The notes under the pieces were generated by a model. It saw nothing but the letters and a program-made list of their open reading frames with translations, was not told the DNA's origin and did not search any database. From assembly GCA_034620365.1 (NCBI GenBank), contig JAQGEQ010000010.1:496001-560000 (forward strand): 64,000 bases of DNA. The letters are read 5' to 3'. Origin of the DNA: Pegea sp. RAD2-039 (lineage: Eukaryota; Chordata; Thaliacea; Salpida; Salpidae). How positions within the stretch are numbered: position 1 is the stretch's first letter; every line of letters starts with the position of its first letter. The position numbers and the translations under genes are program-made. Below are positions 1-13,300 of this stretch, in pieces.

Positions 1-71
1 AATGAATTTATTTTAATTTTTCCAACTTTAATAAAGTACAAAAACTGCATTTTAAACAATTTATCAGATAA

Positions 72-211
72 TTAGATAAATTTTATAACACTTGATGGAG
101 TTTTTCCTAAATGCTTGGTCAAGGCCAAAACATTCGGAAAGTAGCCCGCGCTGCTGCTGACATTAAGCTGATCATAGGCCTTTAGATTAGCCAACTGGAC
201 GTCGATTGAAA
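72..211 (-). CDS. Terminal coding exon of an unrecognised gene (partial)
   Basis: On the minus strand an intron ending in a pyrimidine-rich tract and AAG (acceptor at 212-213) is followed by 2 nt finishing a codon, 45 sense codons and a TAA at 72-74. The stretch is clearly richer in GC than its surroundings and reads without interruption, with segments such as VQLANLKAYDQLN and GYFPNVLALTKHLGKTP, which look like an ordinary folded, conserved C-terminus. I do not recognise the family. The previous exon must end in phase 1 and should lie at higher coordinates, between here and the FOXO start, but I could not find it with confidence. A 42-nt open stretch at 968-1009 with acceptor and donor signals is one weak candidate. 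The gene would be transcribed away from FOXO. Confidence 0.5.
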
Positions 212-1335
212 CTTAGAAAAGTTTAACTTTTATTATTACTTTCATCTTACCTATTTTTTTGCTTAGAATAATCAGTAACTGAAAACTATTTTAATACTAT
301 CTGGTTATTTTTTAATAGACTTAATTCAGCTATTTGATTCCTTTATTTAGAAATGAAATAATTTACAAGCTTAGTGTTTCAGCTTATACTGGGTTTTATT
401 ACGACTTTTTATTTTCCTGAAATAAGCTTCTGATTATTGAAAATATATTCTTTTGTATTTCTTTTTTAATCTTTATCGTTTCTGTTTATAAGAAATGGAT
501 CTGTTTATAATTACCTGAAATCGTTTTTTTTTTTAAATAATATCTATTTTTCTTCTAAAAATAATATTTTTTTCTTTTTCTGCTTTGTTTAATTAATTCA
601 ATTATCATTTTTTTCCTTATCTGATAGTTGATCTTTATCAATTCAAAGCAATTTATGAATGTTCTACTTATTTTTATCAATTATTTTGTTTATGTAAAAG
701 CTAGTCTGAATATTTGTTTATTTTAGTTTATATCTTATAATTTCAACGTCAGCCACACATTTATTTTTATTCAGTATATACAGTATTTTTTAAGTATTTT
801 GTTTTTAAATTTTCCTACTTGGAATTTTAAACTTATTACATGAAAAATGTAATTTGCATGCCTCTAGAAATTTGCTTTATCATTGTTTCTTCATTGCATA
901 ATGTTTTTATCAATTTGTGTAATTCTGTATGTCAGCCTTGAAGTTTGAAATGCAACTTCAAATTTACCTGAGCCTCTTTCTGTAGAATATTTATATGATA
1001 TTTCACTTTCTAGGTTAAAATAATTTGAGATAAAAAGGCAATTTACAATGTTCATTAAATTGGTAGAATGAATATAAAAAAGAATCAAGTATTTGATTGA
1101 AGCTATATAAGCTGCTAGATTTTTTCAAAAAATTTATTTAATTGTTTATGAGATTTTATCATTATTATTTTGATGAAGCTTATCAAGATTTATATCTTGT
1201 TTTATAAAGTATTTGTTATTTATAGAAATATTGTTTATTTTAATGACAACATTTTTTTAAGATTTCTATGCTTGATTTTATTTTAATCAAATAAGACAAA
1301 CTGATTGACTAAAAGCAGCCTCTTAAGTCTTAACC
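212..1335. other. Spacer upstream of FOXO
   Basis: AT-rich sequence with many T runs. It should hold the FOXO promoter and 5' UTR and the remaining upstream exons of the minus-strand gene ending at 72. I see no clear TATA box or initiator, and no coding exon beyond the weak minus-strand candidate at 968-1009. An in-frame TAA four codons before the FOXO ATG shows that the FOXO reading frame is closed on this side. Confidence 0.5.
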
Positions 1336-4300
1336 ATGGCAGAAAATTATAATATAGATTTGACCTTTGAACCTGCTTCTAGGCCTAGATCTTGTACTTG
1401 GCCTTCTAATAGGCCGAATAATGAAGATGGCACCACTGAAAAATCTTTAAAGATTGAACCTACAATTGAAGAGACAGAAGAGACAACAGATGATATTCCA
1501 ATGACTGAGCAGCCTGCATGCCATGTAGGTCAGTCATCTTATATGGAGTCAATTGATTATAGCCAAAATAACTCGTTAGTTTACCCTGTTACTGAGTCTA
1601 ATCCTACAAATCTGGTAAATGACTTTTCTGGTATAATTTTGACACCATCTTCCAATTCAACTCAAAATAATCCTGAAAATGATAAGCATAGTAGTTTTAT
1701 AGATCCAAAAGTTTGCAATCTACCAGCTGAAAGTTTTAATAAGTCTAAAGAAGAATCAAATCAAAACACCCCGCCAGTAACTGTAAAACTGGAGCTCGCA
1801 CCCGCAAGTGGCCAGCAGCCACAACAGTATTTACCTACCCAAGATAAAGCTTGTAACAACACTAACAGTCCTGTTATAAGTAGTACAACTCCACTAATAT
1901 CTAAATCCAAGCCAAACTCTCGTAGAAATGCTTGGGGTAATATGTCATATGCTGATTTAATTACTCAAGCTATTGAAAGCTCTCCAGAAAAGAGATTGAC
2001 TCTTGCTCAAATATATGATTGGATGGTGAAGAATGTGACTTATTTCAAAGACAAAGGAGATAGCAATTCGTCAGCTGGCTGGAAGGTAAGCTGTGATTAA
2101 CTTTCAATAAATCTTCATCAATAGAGTGTTCTGTAAACTATTAACTTGACGAAAAAGGATTACGAATCTTTTGGGCTACATTATTTCCTTAATAGATTAT
2201 TAAACAATCTACATTTAATTGTATTAAAAGTTAAACACGATTTTTAAATTGACATCCATTAAAATTTGAAAAAAGGGGGGGGGAGATTTTGTAAAACTTG
2301 ATTATTTTACTCTTCAGACTAACGATTAAAAATACATTTTATCTTCTGAAGTTGCTAAAAATATTATTTCACTTATAGTTAAACTGTACTGAAGCTGTTC
2401 TTATTTTGACTTACATGAGTCTAAAATTAGTTCACTCTTTTATTAATGAATTAAATATAAACTGTATTATATAAAATTAAATTTTAAACGGGAAGAAAAC
2501 TCTTCATTTGTTTCATTTGACAGAACTCCATTCGTCACAATCTTTCTCTTCATTCTAAGTTTAAACGAACTCAGAACGAAGGGACAGGAAAGTCTTCCTG
2601 GTGGACAATTAATTATGATGCTAAGCCGGGAAAATCACCTCGACGTCGCGCGTCTAGCATGGATCCCCCAGTTGGTAGTCGCTATAAAAAGAAGTGTTCT
2701 ACAACACTAGCTAAACAGAAGGTTGAATGATGCAATGTTTAGTCATTTTTTAAGTGTCATTGTCACTTATCGCCTTCATTCACTATTGATATCAATTAAA
2801 ATAAATTTACAAAGAAATTCTCGATAATTAATCACTTGCCAAAAGTTGAATGTCTTTGTTTACTATTTGATGTATACTTTAGTAATATCAAAAACTCATT
2901 AAGTGATGTAAAGCAAAGGCTTGTAACCAACTTGATTAGAATGTTTATAGACTGCGTTTAATTACGTCGAACTTAGAAATTAAATCATATAATTACTGCA
3001 GCAGTTACCTTCTACATGATTTATCAATGTTTCGGTGAAAAATTAACTTCTATCTTGTCGAATTTAGGCTGAGCAATCCAAAAAGCAACTCTCCCTTGCA
3101 AAGAATAATGGTGTCTTGAAGCAAGACTCTCCTAATTGGACGTTTAGTCCTCATCAAGAAGACGAGTTTGATGCAAATGCTCGATTCTCTGAATATAGGT
3201 AATTGATTCCGATCATGATTCTTCGTTGTGATACAAGTGATCTTCTTGTTTTGTCGTTTCAAAAGCAATTTCCAAAGATATTCTCAGATGTAGATGACAT
3301 ATTTTTGTTGCATCAAATGAAATTTAGAAATTGATTTGGTAATTAAAAGCTTCAGTAGAATCAATTATTTGAATTCGATATTTTATTGATACCCAATTCG
3401 AACTGACAACTTCTTATTTATCATTAGATATTTTAAAGATTTTCCTTCTCAATCAATTGAGCGAAATATCAAGAAAGTATTTCAAAAAACATTTCTGCTT
3501 TATTCAAAACCTTTAATAATTTGCAAACTAATTAACAAAATCAATTAAAATTGAACGAACAAAATTCGGTAACAATACTAACAAATCGATTTGTTGTTAT
3601 TATAGGCAACGTACGAGCTCAAATGCCAGCAGCCTGGGGCCGATGTCTCCTAACAGATCCAACAGTTTTTTGTTGCCTAAAGAACTTGATGACGATTCTT
3701 CTTTAACATCGTCTAATGGTAGTATCATCTATCTTCATTTATTACAGACGCATGAGCTTATTATGCTAACAAAATATTGATTTTTCGCTAAACTACAGAA
3801 ATAAATTGTAGATTTGACCCCATATCTCTTGAAACATTTCTAATTTATCTTGTAGATCTATTAGATAGAGAAACAAGAATTACTCAAATAAAATCATTCT
3901 ACTAGTAGATGTTACTAATTATTACTTTAATTAAATTTTCATGTTTTTTTTTTCAATCTTTTAATTGTATTGAAATTATCTATTGAATAATTTCAGGAGG
4001 AGTTTCTTTGCGACTTGAGTTAACTCATTTTCTCCTTTGACTTCGTGTTTGTCAATTTTGTTTATTGTTGTACAAGCTGGAGTAGTAAACTTTGCCTAGT
4101 AAATTCTACTATACTTACTTTTCTTTTATCATTTCTGTTAACAATTCATCTCGAATGTTTCTTATGAATTTTTATCAATGATTTTTTGCTATTTATTTCA
4201 TGTTGAGTAATTACAAGTCATTTCAAAGCAGCTCGTATCTAAACCGACTCCATTTTTTCACCGAATCAAACCACAACAAGTTTTTTACGATCAGCTAAAA

Positions 4301-7300
4301 ATAAATTCTTAATGTTGTTTTAAATGTTTAATCCTGTACTTAATTTCTAACTAAGATTCGTGTCTTCTTCGGTAATTATCAATTAAATTTAGCCGAGTCA
4401 CAAGACTCATATAAACACTTGCCAGTAATTTACTGACCAATCTCTTTGAGATTAATTATTTTAGTCTACTTTCTACGAAGCAAATGTTTTTTACTCGCTG
4501 CTCTTCGTTTCGCTCTACTGAGCAAGCATTGCCTTTGTTTTTCAAGCACATACACTTCACCCACCTACCCAACTACTACCAATGGCGATTGAATGAGAAA
4601 TTCTGTGACGTTTGTAGAGTTTTTGTGTAATATCAGTAGTTAGTAGATAACTAAATCGCCTTTTTTATTTGTCAAACAACCCGCTCAAAAATTCATTTGA
4701 TAATTTTTCACTTGTTAACATCATTTGAAGTTTGATGTTTTATTTTTAAACACCTTTCTGATGAATACTTTCGAAGATTTCTTAATCTTCTCTCAACTCT
4801 TCACTTACTAACTTTGATATGAAGATATGAGAAGCTTACTATGAAATGAAGTAGATGAAATTGACTTATTTGCTGCAACAACTCTACATTTTTGTGGTTG
4901 TTAAACCTTCTTTGCTATGTAGCTTCTTTTAATGAATAGTTATCAGAAAAGTAGAACTTCTTCTTGATACTGACAATTATCAAATTATTTGTCATTTACA
5001 TTTATTCAAACAAATCTCACTAACTTCCACTTGTGAGAAATTGAAAAGTATTTCGTAGTTTTTGTAGATAAATTTCCACAAAATTGTCAGTAATGTTGGC
5101 TACTTTCTACAATTATTATACTTTTAAATAAATCATTTGAATTTCTTTTTATGCTAAACCAAAATTTGATAAATTTCTTCGATTTCTATCAATATTTTGT
5201 CTGCTTTGAGATCTTAAACTTTTGTTTTCAACATCAAAATATCTAAAAACTTTTTCTAAGAAATAATAAACAATTTGTTTTGTTATTATCTCATATTTTT
5301 CATGTCAATCTTATAAAGTTTATACAATTTTCTAAATTGAAAATCGATAACATATATTTTACAAAATGTTATATGCAACTGTTCAAAAGTTTTGTGGTTG
5401 CTGAATACCCTGACTTTAAACCACCTATTTTCTTCAAGTGCTGTTACAATTTTCTTTTTTCAACACACTAGATTTTATTTTGTGTTTTTTTTTTCATGCA
5501 CAAAATGAAGTCTTTACATAAAACCCTGTGTCAATCAAATTGATGATTCAGATGATGAAGATCACAAAAGATGTCTTTCTTTTACTTTTTGGATAAACAT
5601 TCTTTGTTTTTAACAAATTAAAATTCTTTATTACAGTTGAACAATTTCTATTTAATTTTTCAATTTATAAAATACGACTATATTTTAAAAGAAATAATAA
5701 TAACTTTTAAAATAATGCTTTTAAAGAAGTCTAATCAACGTGAAAATATCAATTTTCAAACTCTCTTTCATTCTGCTACAAAATTCGATTTCGAACAACT
5801 TTGAAAGAAAGCAAATACCAAATAATTTGTTGTATTCATTTGATACTTTGTAAAATGTTTGTAAACTTTCATTTCATTTACTACTTAAGCATCCTTTCTT
5901 TGTTTCGATTTTCTAACCCATTGCTACTCGAATTTAATTGACCCAGAAATATATATTTACAAGCTATCAAAAATTGATGCTATTTTAATGAAGAAGCTAA
6001 TTGAGCTTGCTTGCTTGTAACTTCAAAATGCTCGCTGTAATTCTAATTTGTATCAAACTAGATTAGTAGTGAAAGTTTTTGTTTTGAATAGCTTGATGAC
6101 ATGTGAAGTATGCACAGGAAATTATCTTTTCGTTAAATTCTTTCAATTGTATACTGACAACTAAATTCATCACCATCATCAACCAATTTATTATTCTTTG
6201 TAAACGATACATCAAAATGAGTAGACAAAAAGTGGTTTTGAAATAATGAAGCTTCAAATGATGCAAACATTTTTATTCTATAATTTATGAATAATATTTT
6301 TGCCTAATTCTTCCATTGAAAATTTGATTTACTTTTCGGTTTTGTGGCTTACTTTTTATGGGTTGCCACTTATCTTTTTACTTTATTTAAAAAAGTTTTT
6401 AATTTCTTTCAAAATATTTTCATCTTCGAACTCCGGAGCATTTATAAGATGCTAAGATCAACTCCAAATATTTCTAAATATAAAAAACGAATATTTTTAA
6501 CTGTATAAGAAGTATAAGGTTATCCACATATACAGTAAAACCATATTTAACTTTTATGTATTTGGTTTCGCATGTACAACTATATATTCTCGATTATTGA
6601 AATAAGATTAATTTGTGATGCTTGTAGTAACATGCCCAATATTTTCAACAGGAAATTTAACTGGAGTTATGAACTTTAGTGTACTGCATCAACTTCAAAA
6701 AAGCAATGAGGACTATAATGATGGTTTGTATTACTTTTTATACTTTTACTGATAATTAATTAGTAGAAGAAGCTAGTAGACAAACTAGCAGTTGATTAAA
6801 AACTTTACAGCAACCTTAACTGTAAATAATCCAACTACAACTTTTATATCAGCTCTTACAAGCTTCTCAGCGCTGACAAATTATCTCTAATTCTTGTTTA
6901 TAAGTATTGAAGCTGGACCTGGTTTAAGATTAACAATACTTCAATTCATTGGTTTCAACGTAGTCCTCATGTTTTTAAAACCTTTTTAAATTGACATTAT
7001 GTTTGAATGAGTCAAATCTTTCCTGGTATTAATTTATTAATCACATACTTTTCAGATTTAATATTTTTTGCAACTTTGAGATATCTGTAAGGTTTTTCTA
7101 CTTTTGTGGTGACATTAAAAAGCACAGCTGTTGGCTATTTCATATCAGAATTGAATTCTTTTAACAAATAGCTTTTGAAAGATGTTGATTGGTTATTTCG
7201 AAACTTCGAATAATTTTTTGAGATACATTTTCACTTCATACTTTTTGATTCAACTATTTCTAATGTGATCTTATAATTTCTAATTTTGAGTTGACTTTTT

Positions 7301-10300
7301 ATGTAAATGTTTCCACAACTACTAGCTACAATTTAAAAATAACTTTAATTTATCTTTTAACATTTCATAATTTAAAACTAACCACTTGTTCTTGTGATGA
7401 ATGTATTTTGACTAAAGAATCAATAATGTAGAGGATCTACGACTAATGGAAAACTAATCATCTTTCGAATCGATTTCAATAATTTGTTGTATATGGAATG
7501 TTACAATAACTTCCCTAAACACATTTGAGCTACATCATCTGCTCTCACCTGCTTCATCTGCTCTTTACTCACTATTTATGATTCTTTTTAATCGCATCTA
7601 CCCTTTTTGACAAATCTTAGTTGTACAAAGCAACATTTTGATGAACTATTTTCAAATCTGGTGTACTTCAAACTTTCAATTTTTTTATCATTTATTTTTT
7701 AGTTTTTTTGAATCTAATACCCGATGCCAACAGCTGCTTGTTAATCGATAGAGTTTTTGGATTTTCATCCTCCTTGCCTTGCTACCATCAGCTTGTCAAT
7801 TCCTATTTTGATTCTGATGTATATTTCAGATGTACAAAACATCAAATCATGTTCATTTGTGAAATATTTTCAAATTAAATTAACCCTGACCTAACCGACA
7901 ACTTCTTCTTTTCAAATATCAGCTTATTTGTTTTTTTCTGATACAAATTTAATAGAATTTATTTAATGTGGTCACAACTTTCACATTTTGACTGAGAACT
8001 CCTCATTTTTACATCTACCTAACATCGTTTTGTTTACAATTTTATGCCGAACTGAACCAATCAATTTTTTATCATAAAATTAATTGCAGTTTTTTTTACA
8101 AGCAGGTTTTGACGAGTCTCAAATAAACTCTTACATCAACGCACCACCATCTCATGTAAGTAACAAGCTTCAATTAACTTCTAACTTGTCTCAAGTTTAC
8201 ATTTTCTAGTTTACTAAATAACTCGTATAAGTAAATAGCTAAAAAAGATCACCTTCATTACTTTCTCCATTAGATCCTAAATAATTTTAGCTAATCAATT
8301 CCGTAATCGTTTATTGCATGACTCCATTGAAGTATTTTTGATCGATTGAAAGTTCAATGAGTCTATAAATCACATTTAACAAATATCAGGAGGAAAATAC
8401 GTTCACTTGTTGATTAATATACATCACTTCTGCTGTGTCAACGTATTTAAGAGCTAGTTGATATCAACTTTTCTAACATCATACATTTAATTTTTATCTG
8501 TCGTTTTCTTTAACTTGTCGGTAAACGCAGCTTTTAAGTGAGACGTCAACTTGCTTCGTCATCAGAACATCTGTTAGCATTGATTTTGTCAACTTTTTAT
8601 TACTTGATTTTTTGATGTCATTAATTTTACTTTATATCGATTAAAAATATGTCACTAATGATTAATTGTTTTTATTTTACTCCATCTCGATGTAATCTAA
8701 CATTGGATGTCCTCATCTTGTTTATTATTGTTTTCTTTCCACAACCACCACAAGATCTCATATTTTAGTTCAATAAAATTTCAGTTTTTTATTATTTAAA
8801 GCTTCAGTGTTTCCACAAACAATTTTCTAATTTTTAATATTTTTCCAGGATTCGACAGATATAGGAGCGACACCAAATTTAGCAAGACTTCTTCAACAGA
8901 ACTCAATCAAGGTATGTTAACTTCACAATTCGTGATTAAAGATTTTCGAATTAAAGCATTTTTTTGAATTTTCATTTTCTTGTTGGTAAACACTTTTTTG
9001 CAAATTCTTCCGTAATGACTCACAACAAAACGACAAAAACGGTTGAATGTCAGAGAAGTTATTTTAAATTTTATAAAAATGTAGTTAAATCTATAAAAAT
9101 TTATTTTTATTTAGTTAGTTTACGAAACAACGATAAAATGCTCAGTAAAATGTTTTGTGAGTTTGAATTATATTTAAATAAAATTATTTTTAATTGAATA
9201 AACAAAAATATATTTATTTTCTGATTTTGCATCTCCATCACTCAACCAGTTGATCTTCAAAGGTAGCATCTTCTTATTTGTAACAAATACTTGTGAATCA
9301 TTTAGAATATCTCCAAATGAAATTTTTCAAAGTTTTGTTTGAGCTCTCACTCACTTTTTCGATATCTTATTTTTTCCAATTTTTTCATTACCAGTTAGAT
9401 TCCAGGGTAAGATTTCTAAATATGTCATCATTATTTGAGGAAGCTTGTGTCAGCACCAAAATTATTTGATTAGCTTCAAACTTGTTCAAAATTTCAATTT
9501 TTTGCAAAATTCTTCAGTGTTTACTCTTTTTAATTCTTAACATTCTATCTTGTCAATTAATATTTAATCTTTTCTTTTTAATTATATTAAATATTTAATT
9601 TTGATAAAAAGAATTATTTACAAACTTCTAATGTACAAAGGTTATTTCTTGGTTCCCTAATATATTTGCAAAAATAGATTTCCTTCACATACTTCTTCTA
9701 ACTGTGTCCAACATCCGAACATCTTTCTGATCTTTAGTAATTTCAAAATGATCAAACCAACCCCAGCAACTTCTCGTTCACTTTTTCACCAGTAACTTCC
9801 ACATATTTCATCTCACAAATGACTAGCTACCCGTAACGCCAGCAGCAGCAGCAGCTAACTTTGTCAATCAATCTTTCCAGCAACACTGCGGTCACCACCC
9901 TCATGTATTCCACTTGTATCGACTTACCTCTACCTACTAAATTTATTTGAACTTTCAACAATTTCCTCTTCAATTTTTCTCTTTTTTTACACCAACTTTT
10001 CAATTGCAACAGAATTCTTCATCATCTGTTACCAAACCCAACTCATTAAGATCAAAAGTAACCAAGGGTTTGGACATCATAGGCAATCGGCCCAGGTCTA
10101 GATCAAACACAATGCCACGTCTTCAACCTCAACCTAAATATGATATCACATCGCCACCTTCAACCCATAATTCAAATCAACCGAAAACTATGGTGAGTAA
10201 TTTCTACTTGAATATATTAAATGATTTAAACGTGATTACAAAGACATTGTCGTCACCTTATAAGCCTTTAGGCTTCGAGCACTTCACGATCAAGTTGTTT

Positions 10301-13300
10301 TGAAATTAAATACAAACTGTTGTAGAAATCAGATTTGGACCTGACGTTTTCTTCATCTTCAAATTGTTTTCTTTTTTTGTCTTCTTACAAAATATTAAAG
10401 TAGAAGATGTTTTTCTCAAATCATTTTACTGTATCGCTGTTAACTCCACTTTTACATTTCTGCAAACGTCTCTCCAAACAACTATAAGCAACTCTCCCTG
10501 CTATAGTTTGTGTTTTTGTGGCTTCTGAAACCACTTTAATGTTTACATCTTTTCTATCACGTAGGCAGTTAGCTCTCAGCTAACACGCGATTGTTGCTGT
10601 TTAAAACGCTGCTACTTCCATACACGTTATCGCCAAACTTCTAATTTATCAACAGAATTTTTAAATCAACATTTTTTCAGCGAAATTTGATAATTTTGAA
10701 ATCAGAACTAATCACAACTTCCAACTCCTCAGGAACAATTGCAGAGCAGTAGCAACAACCAATCACAACAACCAAATATTCTTTATGGTTTGCTCAGTTC
10801 TAACCAGCGGTCATCACAACCATCTGGACATGAAACACCAGCCTTCAGTTCAACCATCACTAGTCCTATCACTATTATGCAGCAACAGCGTTCATCCGGT
10901 CAACAATTCAGTTCCAGCTACAATCATCATCAAGTAACAGATTTTCTCGATTTATATTTTTACTTTTCTACCTGGTTGTTTCTACAAGCTTCCAGTCAGC
11001 TTATTTCAAAACCTGCAAATACCACTCTTGCGATCTCATTTGCATAAATCTTTATTAATATTTTCTTTTACAATAGAACATTTTTTGTTTCCAAATATTC
11101 CGAAAAACTAAAGATGAATCCGCAAATTCCGTCTACTCACTCACCGCATACATCTGCTTGTACTTTTTCTTACTAGTAGCTTCATCTGCTGTTATCAATT
11201 CAAAGCTCAGTTATGACCGCCCACTATATTTTCAACTTCTTTCAAACCATTGTTAATATATCCACACACTTAGAAGAAGAATTGATCATGAAAATATTTA
11301 CAAATAGTTTCATCTCCTATCAAGCTCCATGTTTCTTCATCTTACGAAGCTCACAAAATTCATCTCTAATCCACATATGTCGGACTTCTTGAAAACTAGA
11401 ATCTCCGTCAACTGAGAACTTGACAAAATTGCTTTTGTAATTCTTGAAATTATTCTAAACATTATTTTAATTAAATTGACTTTAGAAGGAGAAAGCTTCT
11501 AATATTTGATGAAAATCAAACTACCATCTAAATCATTTCAACTTTTCAAACGTTATCATAAACCACAATTTATTCCTCGGAGAATAAGTGGAAACCTATA
11601 ACTGATATAGCAACTATATCAGCTTTTCAAAACACATATATCAACTAACTTACTTTCTAAATGAAACTTTTACTTCGACAGTTCGATAACTTGATTGAGC
11701 GTTCACGTTTAAGCTCTAGTCTTCAACCTACTACTAGATTTGGCAATCAACTGCCTTCTTTACAGGTATCCATTTGCCCAGTGGAGATATTTTGCTTTGT
11801 AGATTTGACTGACAAGTGCTTTGCATGTATGCTAACAAAGAAATAGTTTCAGTTTTGAAATAATCTTTTGATAATTCATTTTTGATCGCAAACATGTTTG
11901 CCAATTATTCTGAGAATTTTTGGAAAACAAGTTCTCTGAACATCTTGAATTATCAGATAATTTATTCCTTTCAACTTCTTTTCAATTACATTTAGCTTGC
12001 ATGACTAAATTCTTTACGATTCTACAAATTAACACAATTTTAATGATACTATTTTCATTTTTTCAACTTTTTCGAATCCTTTTTTGCTTTCAACAAGTAT
12101 TTGCAAAGCCAAAATGTGATCAACTAACAAGTTTGAATTAATTATCTTATCTATTTTTAGATTATTCACAATTTCCAACAGTATTTTGTTGTTTAAATCA
12201 TAAAGTTTTTCTTCTCACTCAAACACACAACCTTGTGTTGTGCCAAACACCAAAAGTTCTTTTTTTCAATGAAGCTTCACTTCGTTCCCTTTTCTTTAAT
12301 TGATCTATTTTTGTATTTGGAAAATTTGAGTTTGTTCAACCAACACCGCAAAATCCTACTTTATTCGCTGCAGTAGCTTGTGTGGTCGAGTACTCTGATA
12401 GTTTACTGATTAAATGAATTTAGAAAAACTTTTGGATTGTTGAAAACAAACTAATCAACTGGTTAAATTCCTCAAACACTAAATTTAACATCTTAAAAAA
12501 CTTGGAATTTATTTTCTTGTCTTTAACTGATGTAAATCTTGGCTAGTAACTTTACTTTTTCTCATTTTTGATTACACTTTTGGTGATTGTCAAATTAAGA
12601 GGCTATATAATTGAAGTAGAAGGCATACTAGGGTCTGAGGCTGTCTACCATGTCAATATCTCTTATTCGCTTTTGATTATTTGGAAAGTTGTTATCAAAA
12701 AATTTGGAGTTATTTGATTCATAGAGCAGGATATCAAAAGCTTTAATCGTTCACCTATACTAGGTGATCAGAATATTCCGTTTCACTTATATTGCTAGTT
12801 TTATTTTCCCTTTTCTAGATATATTCTCAAGATCACAGATGCTATTTTAATGTGAGAATCTCAGTTTGAATATCTAGGGTGATTCTAAAAAGTTAATTGG
12901 TTTTTGAAGTTAATAAGTTTTATTTTAAAACACCTCAGATCTTCTACGATTAGTTTCAAATGAGATGATGTCGGATTTTTAGTCAGTCATCACATTTACT
13001 TTCACTTTATTGACTTAAAACATGAAAAGTTATTATAAAACCTTTATCTGTGTATTGTGTTCAATATCTCAACTTAGATTCAGTAGCCAATTGACATCGG
13101 CATGCGATAAACAAACTTCCTGAAAGAGGAGAAAGTATTCTCATTGTTTTGGAAATCAGAAATATACCCGGACCCGCAAGGTCTCTCTAACCTGAATGAA
13201 GTTGCAAATATGAAACATCCCCCTTTTCAATTTAGTTGTATCCTGCGACTCCTAGATGAAAACAATTCTGTTGACTTCAGAACGTTTTCATGTATATGTG

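Noticed and set aside
968-1009. 42-nt minus-strand stretch bounded by CTAG acceptor and gtaaat donor, a possible exon of the gene ending at 72
   Set aside because: Too short to judge, no recognisable protein, and the linking exons were not found; mentioned only as a candidate.
12890-12960. Mariner-like terminal sequence (GGGTGATTCTAAAAAG) in a FOXO intron
   Set aside because: No matching inverted copy, no target-site duplication and no transposase frame were found.
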